A DNA stretch of 41,385 bases, from positions 1-41,385 of the forward strand of contig JAJYLQ010000029.1 of assembly GCA_021787595.1 (NCBI GenBank), given 5' to 3'. The first letter of the stretch is position 1. Each line of letters opens with the position of its first letter. Under the pieces are notes generated by a model. It saw only the letters and a program-made list of their open reading frames with translations, made no database searches and was not told the DNA's origin. Positions 35,765 through 41,385 of the stretch are shown in pieces. This DNA comes from Chloroflexota bacterium (GTDB lineage Bacteria > Chloroflexota > Anaerolineae > Anaerolineales > Villigracilaceae). The translations under genes were made by a program, and so were the position numbers.

Positions 35765-36752
35765 TCCACGGCGCGGTAATCAGCGTTGTCTGTTCGTCGC
35801 CGGCATGGCGGAGCAATTTTAGATTCCAGGCTGTTTCAATCGTTTTTAGAATCGAATAATGACTGTAAGGCGTGTCGTCCTGGAAGCCGCTCTTCGCCTG
35901 CGGCGAAATCAGGATCGTGGCGATTCGCCCGCCTGCCAGCTTTGGAAGTCCGCAGCACGAATGATTCCCCTGCCCCTCGTCCCAGGTCAGGATAATGAGG
36001 TAGGGCTTGCCCGTTGAATCCAGCGCGGGCTTTAGCTGGTTCATCAATTTCTGGAGCCAGGCATCCGCGACGGACACATCGCAGTCATGCGCGTCGTTGC
36101 ATATGTTCGGAGTGATGAATAAGAAATTCGGAAGCGCGCCCGCCGCAATGTCCGAGGAAAGCTGAGTGAACGGCACGATGCTCCGGCTGCAGCGCGCCGC
36201 GTTCAAACGGATCGGCTGGAAATAGATGAACGGGTTGTGCTTGATGGCATAACCGTTGTAATCGGTCCCCGGAAAACACGACGACGGCATGTCCTCCTGG
36301 TACGTTTTCCACGTGCGCCCGCTGGCTTCGATTTGATCCGGCAGGGACGGCTCGTTGACATTGCACTTCGTGCAATCAAAATTGATTTCGAATGTATCGC
36401 CGCCGATCATGGCAAGATAATTTGGCAGGCTCGGATGCGTAACAGCGTAAAGCTGTGTGAGCAGCGTATACGTCTGCGCCAATTGGTTGAAGTAAGGCAT
36501 TTTGGGATTCCCGATTACCGTGCCAAACTCCTTGTTCTCAAACACAACGATCACGACATGCGCAAAGCCGGGGACGAGCGGAACAGGTGTCGGCGTGAAG
36601 GTCGGAGTGGCCGTTGGAACAGATGTCGGCGTGGAAGGTGGGATGAGGGTTGCGGGCGGCGGAGTTGGACTCTGTACAACAGGCGCGGCGCTGCAAGCAG
36701 CCAGGATCAGCATCGGCAGGAAAATCGCGGGAAGCAAACGGCGGAAAGCCAC
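35760..36752 (-). CDS. Secreted phosphoesterase (acid phosphatase/phospholipase C family) lipoprotein
   Basis: The 330-residue protein has a lipoprotein signal with lipobox ILAAC (Cys at 20) and a Pro/Thr linker up to about residue 58. The catalytic domain matches the phosphoesterase family PF04185: HVVIVVFENKEFGTVIG (metal and nucleophile region), THPSLPNYLAMIGGD, and LTWDEGQGN near the end. It would hydrolyse phosphate esters at the cell surface. Six Cys residues in the mature domain suggest disulfides. The start is a GTG with GGAG eleven bases upstream. Confidence 0.85.
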   Translation of the reverse strand: MAFRRLLPAIFLPMLILAACSAAPVVQSPTPPPATLIPPSTPTSVPTATPTFTPTPVPLVPGFAHVVIVVFENKEFGTVIGNPKMPYFNQLAQTYTLLTQLYAVTHPSLPNYLAMIGGDTFEINFDCTKCNVNEPSLPDQIEASGRTWKTYQEDMPSSCFPGTDYNGYAIKHNPFIYFQPIRLNAARCSRSIVPFTQLSSDIAAGALPNFLFITPNICNDAHDCDVSVADAWLQKLMNQLKPALDSTGKPYLIILTWDEGQGNHSCCGLPKLAGGRIATILISPQAKSGFQDDTPYSHYSILKTIETAWNLKLLRHAGDEQTTLITAPWK

Positions 36753-36825
36753 GGAAGAAATCTCCTTTCAGTTCATCGCAATCGAACATCGCAATTATAC
36801 AATCATGGTGACGAGGCAAAAATCT

Positions 36826-36834
36826 TGCTACAAT
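36826..36834 (+). promoter_or_regulatory. Extended -10 promoter of the adenosine-specific kinase gene
   Basis: TGCTACAAT matches the -10 of the AOR promoter exactly. TGGTGA is at the expected -35 position but is a poor match. The gene starts 22 bases after it. Confidence 0.5.
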
Positions 36835-36856
36835 CGTATCGAAGGAGGACGCCCGC

Positions 36857-37342
36857 ATGGAAATCAAAGTCGTGAAGATCGAGAAACCCGGGCCGGTCAA
36901 TTTCATTCTCGGCCAATCGCACTTCATCAAAACCGTGGAAGACATTCACGAAGCGCTGGTGACCGCTGTGCCGGGAATTAAATTTGGCCTGGCATTTTGC
37001 GAGGCTTCGGGAAAATGTCTCGTGCGCTGGACGGGGACGGACGATGCCATGATCGAATTGGCAAGGAAGAATGCGATGAACATCGGCGCGGGGCATTCGT
37101 TCATCCTTTTTCTGGCGGACGGTTTTTTCCCGGTCAATGTGCTGAATACGATCAAATCCGTGCCGGAAGTGGCGCGCGTTTTTTGCGCCACCGCCAACCC
37201 GGCGGAAGTGCTGGTCGCAGAAACGGAACAGGGCCGCGGCATTCTCGGAGTCGTGGACGGCTTCCCCCCGAAAGGCATCGAAGACGCGGACGGCATCGCC
37301 TGGCGAAAAGATTTCCTGCGGAGGATTGGATACAAGCTTTAG
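36857..37342 (+). CDS. Adenosine-specific kinase-like protein (DUF355)
   Basis: The 161-residue protein matches the small COG1839/DUF355 family, with [20 protein letters not shown] at the start, [19 protein letters not shown], and [19 protein letters not shown]. Members have been annotated as adenosine-specific kinases on the basis of archaeal structural work; the biological role remains poorly supported. No membrane segment is present. GGAGG lies at a good distance from the ATG. It is divergent from the phosphoesterase gene. Confidence 0.85.
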   Translation: MEIKVVKIEKPGPVNFILGQSHFIKTVEDIHEALVTAVPGIKFGLAFCEASGKCLVRWTGTDDAMIELARKNAMNIGAGHSFILFLADGFFPVNVLNTIKSVPEVARVFCATANPAEVLVAETEQGRGILGVVDGFPPKGIEDADGIAWRKDFLRRIGYKL

Positions 37343-37430
37343 AGCGGGACGTTAGCCTTGCTCTGGGGCAAGTCCAGGGGGGAGAACGTCCCGCTGCACG
37401 CCATGTGTGTAGAATGCGCTAAAGCGCATT
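37343..37430. repeat. Two inverted repeats after the adenosine-specific kinase gene
   Basis: AGCGGGACGTT (37343-37353) pairs with AACGTCCCGCT (37385-37395) around an inner CTTGC/GCAAG hairpin. AATGCGCT and AGCGCATT (37413-37430) form a second perfect stem. Neither is followed by a T-run. They may end the upstream transcript or mark a dispersed repeat. Confidence 0.55.
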
Positions 37431-37465
37431 AGTCCAAATGGGTGAAGTCCGCTTTTTGCATCAGA

Positions 37466-37474
37466 TGCTAGAAT
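37466..37474 (+). promoter_or_regulatory. Extended -10 box at the sensor kinase start
   Basis: TGCTAGAAT ends one base before the ATG at 37476. If used, the start codon would be the in-frame ATG at 37494, about 13 bases after the transcription start. Confidence 0.4.
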
Positions 37475-37475
37475 A

Positions 37476-38660
37476 ATGCCAATCCGAGTTGAAATGACAA
37501 ACACCCGCGCTCCCAGCCGAATCATCCCGCGCGCATTTCCGGGCATCAGCCCCGCCGAAGTCGAGGAGTTGATCTCGAACAGCAGGATCAATTCCTATCC
37601 GGTTGATGCGGTCTTATGCCGCGAGAACAACATCGAGCATACGTTTTACATGATCCTCGATGGCGAAGCGGAAGTCAGCAAGATGGTCAACAACAACGAA
37701 ACGCGCCTGCTCAAAATGTTGAAGGCCGGGGATTTCTTTGGCGAGATGGCGCTGATCCACAATGCGCCGCGCGCCGCAAACGTCACCGCCAGGACGCCGC
37801 TGGTTGTGCTGGAACTGGAAAAGGAGGGCTTTGACCGCGTCCTGCAGCATTCCAGCAGCATCGCCATGGCGATGGTCAAAGAGATCAGCAACCGCCTGCG
37901 CCAGAACGACGAACTGGCCATCGAGGATTTGCGAATGCGCGCCGGGGAATTAGCCGAGGCGTATCAAAAACTTGCCGAACAGGATTTGGCGCGCCGCGAA
38001 TTCCTGACCAACGTCGCGCACGAACTCCGCACGCCCCTCATGGTGGCCAGCGGTTATTTGCAGATCCTTCAAAAAGAGATGCTGACTGGCAAGAAGCTCG
38101 ATGAAGCCCTGGAGACCGTGTCGCGCAACGTCGGGCAAATCGTTTCGCTCGTCAATGACATTCTTTTTCTCCAGGAAATCGAGATGGTCCTGCCCGACTT
38201 TCAAGCGGTGGATATGAGCGACATCGCTCATCGCATCACAGGCAAATACATTCAAAAAGCAGAGCAGCATCATGTCCGCCTGAGAATCAAAGGTGAGCGG
38301 GATATTCCGCGCGTGACAGGCGATCCCAAATCGCTCGAACGCGCGCTGACCGCCCTGGTTGATAACGCCATCAAATTCAGCCCGCGCGGCGGTGACGTCG
38401 AGATTCGTTTTAACACAGGCAATGATTATCTGATGATCGCCGTCGAAGATCACGGCATCGGCATGACTCCGGAAGTCCGCTCCCGAATCTTCGACCGTTT
38501 TTATCACCTCGACAGAAGCGACGATGAACTCTTCGGCGGGCTTGGCATCGGATTGGCAATTGCGCGCCAGGTGATCGAACAGCATCATGGAAAATTGGAG
38601 GTCGAGAGCCGGCCCGGACATGGCAGCACGTTCAAAATATTTCTGCCCGTTTGGCGCTAG
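37476..38660 (+). CDS. Cyclic-nucleotide-binding domain fused to a histidine kinase
   Basis: The 394-residue cytoplasmic protein starts with a CRP-like cNMP-binding domain (about 25-140), with FGEMALIHNAPRAANVTA (88-105) as its phosphate-binding cassette. A helical linker follows, then a HisKA domain with H182 in HELRTP, and a HATPase domain with N297 (DNAIKFSP), DHGIGM (325-330) and GLGIGLAIA (355-363). It would autophosphorylate on H182 under control of cNMP or a similar ligand. No response regulator is adjacent and no membrane segment is seen. The start may be ATG 37494 (residue 7), since the extended -10 box lies against the first ATG. Confidence 0.88.
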   Translation: MPIRVEMTNTRAPSRIIPRAFPGISPAEVEELISNSRINSYPVDAVLCRENNIEHTFYMILDGEAEVSKMVNNNETRLLKMLKAGDFFGEMALIHNAPRAANVTARTPLVVLELEKEGFDRVLQHSSSIAMAMVKEISNRLRQNDELAIEDLRMRAGELAEAYQKLAEQDLARREFLTNVAHELRTPLMVASGYLQILQKEMLTGKKLDEALETVSRNVGQIVSLVNDILFLQEIEMVLPDFQAVDMSDIAHRITGKYIQKAEQHHVRLRIKGERDIPRVTGDPKSLERALTALVDNAIKFSPRGGDVEIRFNTGNDYLMIAVEDHGIGMTPEVRSRIFDRFYHLDRSDDELFGGLGIGLAIARQVIEQHHGKLEVESRPGHGSTFKIFLPVWR

Positions 38661-38753
38661 TCTCGCACGCACATACGCGCCGCACTTTGCGCGCAATAAA
38701 ATATCGGTTCATTGGGAATTGCCGTGATGGACCAGCATATTTGGCGGCATGAT

Positions 38754-38780
38754 GTAGGTCAAATTGGCAATTTGACCTAC
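38754..38780. repeat. Perfect 27-base hairpin with GTAG...CTAC ends
   Basis: GTAGGTCAAATT and AATTTGACCTAC are perfect 12-base arms around a GGC loop, the same architecture as the hairpin at 15621-15647 with a different stem. It sits 59 bases upstream of the lipoprotein gene. The rest of 38661-38838 shows no gene. Confidence 0.7.
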
Positions 38781-38838
38781 GGCTGGCAGCGCACCACGGC
38801 AAGTCCCAGAGAGCCAAAATATCTTTATGAGGTAGAAA

Positions 38839-39636
38839 ATGAACAGAAAAACTTTACTGGTCGTTCTTTTGATTTGCGCCAGCATGCTGGCCTGCAGTCT
38901 GGTCAACAGCCTCGCGCCCGCCTCGAACAATTCGAGTCGGGGGACACCGGCCTCGAATTCGTCCCCGTCCTCACCGTCACAACCTTCATCGCAAACTGGA
39001 TGCTCCAATCCCTACTATCCGGTCAAAAAAGGCGCCACCTGGACTTACCAGACCAGCGGCCTGCCGACCGGCACTTCGACCTACGTGGATACCATCACCG
39101 ATGTGCGCCCGGATGGATTCACCGATACCGCCGTGTTTGACAATAAATTGACGCGCGCCTCGCAGTGGTCCTGCGCGCCCGACGGCCTGCTGGAACTCTC
39201 GCTGGGCAACTCGGCTGCCATCAGCGCCACCAGCACACAGGTACAATTTACGGTCACAAAATCCAGCGGCGTAACCCTGCCGTCCAAAATCACCACCGGT
39301 CAGAGCTGGTCGTATAAGCTGGATATACAAGGCACGATGAGGCTGCAAAACAACGCGGCGCAAACCCAGGGAACAACCAGCTATCAAATAACGGCTCTGG
39401 GAAATGAAAGCGTGACCGTGCCCGCTGGAACCTTTAATGCCATGAAACTCCAAATCAACGGGACGTTCAATATGCAAGTTTCGATCCAGGGAAATGCCAT
39501 GCCTTTCAATATTCCAATCACTGATACAGCCTGGTATGCGCCAAACGTTGGCATGGTAAAGCAGGTCGAAAACGCCAACATGATGGGCAATGCTATCAAC
39601 GCCACAACAGAGCTTCGAAGTTATAACATCCCGTAA
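38839..39636 (+). CDS. Hypothetical lipoprotein
   Basis: The 265-residue protein has a lipoprotein signal with lipobox SMLACS (Cys at 19), a Ser/Asn/Pro-rich linker (about 27-52) and a beta-rich domain starting NPYYPVKKGATWTYQTSG. The arrangement, with VTVPAGTFNAMKLQINGTF and DTAWYAPNVGMVKQV, recalls DUF3108-type surface proteins, whose function is unknown. GAGG precedes the ATG. It ends at a strong terminator shared with the convergent NUDIX gene. Confidence 0.7.
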   Translation: MNRKTLLVVLLICASMLACSLVNSLAPASNNSSRGTPASNSSPSSPSQPSSQTGCSNPYYPVKKGATWTYQTSGLPTGTSTYVDTITDVRPDGFTDTAVFDNKLTRASQWSCAPDGLLELSLGNSAAISATSTQVQFTVTKSSGVTLPSKITTGQSWSYKLDIQGTMRLQNNAAQTQGTTSYQITALGNESVTVPAGTFNAMKLQINGTFNMQVSIQGNAMPFNIPITDTAWYAPNVGMVKQVENANMMGNAINATTELRSYNIP

Positions 39637-39650
39637 AAAGATCAAGCGCA

Positions 39651-39681
39651 AAAATCCCGACCGCACCGGATCGGGATTTTT
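39651..39681. terminator. Bidirectional terminator before the NUDIX gene
   Basis: AAAATCCCGA and TCGGGATTTT are perfect 10-bp arms with A- and T-runs on the two sides, between convergent genes. Confidence 0.9.
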
Positions 39682-39683
39682 CA

Positions 39684-40184
39684 TTAATTCTCAAATTCGA
39701 CTTTCAACTTTTCTTCTTTATCGTAATATGACCGCGCCGAAAAAGGCGGATGGCCGCGCTTCATGCTGTGGACTTTGGACAACAGGATCGGCAAATCTTC
39801 GACGACAGGAAACCCTTCGCCCACCGCTTCATACCGGACCCATTCAACGGCTCCCTCGTTGGACGGCTTTGGCTCGCCCCCAAAGCTTTCCCCGCTAAAG
39901 ATATACAGGCAAATGCCGATCTCGCCCGCATCAACGATGACCGTTCCGCACAGCCAGAGATCAGCTTCCAAGCCAGCCTCTTCCACCAGCTCGCGCTTCG
40001 CCGCGGACAAGACACCCTCGCCGCGTTCCACGTGACCGCCGATGCCGTTGTACTTTCCCGCCCACAGACGTTTGTTCGGCGCGCCTTTAATCAACAGATA
40101 TGAATCTTTGCGCCGCAAAAAGACAAGAGTGCGCGGGATGAGCATGTAGCGGTCGCGGGTAGTGCCCTGATCAGATCGAGGCAT
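39684..40184 (-). CDS. NUDIX hydrolase
   Basis: The 166-residue protein contains a complete Nudix box: G50 to L72 reads as GHVERGEGVLSAAKRE followed by LVEEAGL, matching G-x5-E-x7-RE-U-x-EE-x-G-U. The family hydrolyses nucleoside diphosphates linked to another group; the MutT-like layout and LIPRTLVFLRRKDSYLLI suggest an 8-oxo-dGTP-type substrate, but this cannot be told from sequence. The start at 40184 is uncertain: no ribosome-binding site is visible, and the frame extends upstream to 40292. A later ATG at 40145 begins closer to the domain. Confidence 0.85.
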   Translation of the reverse strand: MPRSDQGTTRDRYMLIPRTLVFLRRKDSYLLIKGAPNKRLWAGKYNGIGGHVERGEGVLSAAKRELVEEAGLEADLWLCGTVIVDAGEIGICLYIFSGESFGGEPKPSNEGAVEWVRYEAVGEGFPVVEDLPILLSKVHSMKRGHPPFSARSYYDKEEKLKVEFEN

Positions 40185-40421
40185 GGGAATATATTTTACC
40201 TTTTCGTTTATGCCATAATTTTCAAATCGTATTTTAACCCAACCCCACATAGCATCCGGAACACTTTTAGGCGATACGCATACATAACGCAAATTGCCAC
40301 CTGCATTCCTTGAAGCGTTTTGACCGGGACTTCTTAACGCAACACTGGAAGAACGCAGTGGTTAGGCGCCAATTTCCATGATCGCCGTTTGCGCCAATGA
40401 CACACCGAACCCATTCACCAC

Positions 40422-41259
40422 ACTCAAATCCACGCTCCCAATGAAGGGAGCGACCATTTGCGAATTCAATCCGTTCCATGCACCGGCCAGTTTCAATCCA
40501 CGCTCCCAATGAAGGGAGCGACTGCAAGAACCTGCATCCGTGCCCTGGTCGGATAAGTTTCAATCCACGCTCCCAATGAAGGGAGCGACAACGGAATGGA
40601 CATCATGAGCTACCGCCAGGGTACGTTTCAATCCACGCTCCCAATGAAGGGAGCGACTTTTTAAAGCTGCTTATCTCCCACCGAATAGCCGTTTCAATCC
40701 ACGCTCCCAATGAAGGGAGCGACACCATGGCGTAAAATGATTGCCGGCCTGCTGGTGTTTCAATCCACGCTCCCAATGAAGGGAGCGACCTAATGGCGCC
40801 AAAGCGCCGCTGCCAATTGATTGGTTTCAATCCACGCTCCCAATGAAGGGAGCGACCCGCATTTTACGTAGTCTGTGCCACGCTCATGTTGTTTCAATCC
40901 ACGCTCCCAATGAAGGGAGCGACTAATGCTTCCCGCATTTCATGGTATCTAGCATTGTTTCAATCCACGCTCCCAATGAAGGGAGCGACAACCGTCCACA
41001 TGCCTTTCTCCACAACTGCCAAGTTTCAATCCACGCTCCCAATGAAGGGAGCGACGGATTCGCAGTGGTCATCTTCAAGCCTCCTGAAAGTTTCAATCCA
41101 CGCTCCCAATGAAGGGAGCGACTTGTATAAGCGATATGGAAAGGCAGAGGAAGATGTCGTTTCAATCCACGCTCCCAATGAAGGGAGCGACTGCCGGTCG
41201 GTGTGGGTGAGCATCGCCTTGCGACAGTTTCAATCCACGCTCCCAATGAAGGGAGCGAC
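40422..41259 (-). CRISPR. CRISPR array, type I-C-like repeat, 13 repeats and 12 spacers
   Basis: The 33-base repeat reads on the minus strand GTCGCTCCCTTC, then ATTGGGAGCG, then TGGATTGAAAC. CGCTCCC/GGGAGCG form the crRNA hairpin and the TGGATTGAAAC end is characteristic of type I-C arrays. Repeats start at 40422, 40490, 40557, 40625, 40691, 40757, 40824, 40891, 40957, 41023, 41090, 41159 and 41227; spacers are 33-36 bases. The repeat at 40422 is degenerate at its 3' end on the minus strand, as expected for the leader-distal end, so the leader and newest spacers lie to the right. No cas gene is present in the window; the type is inferred from the repeat only. From 40185 to 40421 no gene is seen. 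Confidence 0.93.
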
Positions 41260-41262
41260 CAC

Positions 41263-41385
41263 TAGTACTGTGTCAAGCATGCTTTGATAAGTGCGATTCG
41301 GATTATCCTGTCTCCATACAAAGGAGACAGGCATGGTGAAGAAATATATGGTGGACTTGAGTGAAGAGGAACAGACATTGCTGAA
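41263..41385 (+). mobile_element. IS630-type element, left end, truncated by the window
   Basis: The array stops at 41259 and is followed by CACTAGTACTGTGTCAAGC. The transposase reading frame starts at 41333, so the IS end lies between about 41262 and 41270; IS630 elements insert at TA, and a TA is present at about 41265. The right end is outside the window. A hairpin formed by GTCTCC and GGAGAC (about 41310-41328) lies in front of the transposase start. Confidence 0.6.
41333..41385 (+). CDS. IS630-family transposase, N-terminal fragment
   Basis: Only 17 residues are visible (MVKKYMVDLSEEEQTLL), cut by the window end. The start VDLSEEE is typical of the N-terminal helix-turn-helix region of IS630-type DDE transposases. 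GGAGAC precedes the ATG. The call depends on this short stretch and on the flanking arrangement. Confidence 0.65.
   Translation, partial: MVKKYMVDLSEEEQTLL

Noticed and set aside
40422-41259. A new defence system coded next to the CRISPR array
   Set aside because: The genes to the left are an ordinary NUDIX hydrolase and a lipoprotein, and nothing on the right is visible except the IS start, so no such claim can be supported from this window.
40603-41287. Several long frames made of repeated SLPSLGAWIET or FQSTLPMKGAT units
   Set aside because: They are translations of the CRISPR repeat, not tandem-repeat proteins.

Overview
The window reads as a chromosomal segment of an uncultured or environmental Chloroflexota bacterium, most likely class Anaerolineae. 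This rests on several lipoproteins with Thr/Pro-rich linkers, a tungsten-type aldehyde:ferredoxin oxidoreductase with its radical SAM maturase, extended -10 promoters, and many dispersed palindromic intergenic repeats. The assignment is inferred from gene content only. No rRNA or tRNA gene was found.

Layout. 1-6000: a small membrane protein split by an in-frame palindromic insertion, a tungsten AOR, and the convergent maturase / MoaD-like / small-protein operon, followed by a repeat-rich spacer. 6000-12700: glnS, an AT-rich module of three exported or membrane-anchored unknown proteins ending in a chimeric reading frame, then gltX bracketed by two copies of a 105-bp repeat, with a relic of a second gltX allele beside it. 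12683-20415 (minus strand): one cell-shape and division locus, mreB-mreC-mreD-mrdA followed by minC-minD-minE-rodA. 20500-27700: housekeeping genes (DegV, udk, cyclophilin, a DedA/VTT-like membrane protein, M20 dipeptidase, CBS-ACT, rluB, a zinc-ribbon membrane protein, scpB). 27800-40200: lipoproteins, a UDP-sugar decarboxylase with a GtrA flippase-like protein, a chain of overlapping genes (thioesterase, GT39-type membrane glycosyltransferase, UroD-like protein, rsmD), a secreted phosphoesterase, an adenosine-specific kinase-like protein, a cyclic-nucleotide-domain histidine kinase and a NUDIX hydrolase. 40422-41259: a CRISPR array with type I-C-like repeats, cut at its leader-side end by an IS630-type element that runs off the window.

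The most interesting items are these. (1) A short mobile palindromic element with 4-bp TTAN target duplications: one copy has inserted 59 codons in frame into a membrane protein gene, and the uninterrupted protein can be reconstructed exactly. (2) A 19-codon relic of a different gltX allele, fused antisense to the end of an exported Cys-rich protein. (3) The IS630 insertion at the active end of the CRISPR array, together with a spacer that resembles the host's own dispersed repeats. (4) A set of perfect hairpins sharing GTAG...CTAC ends but having unrelated stems. I see no complete new defence system in this window; the cas genes, if present, lie to the right.
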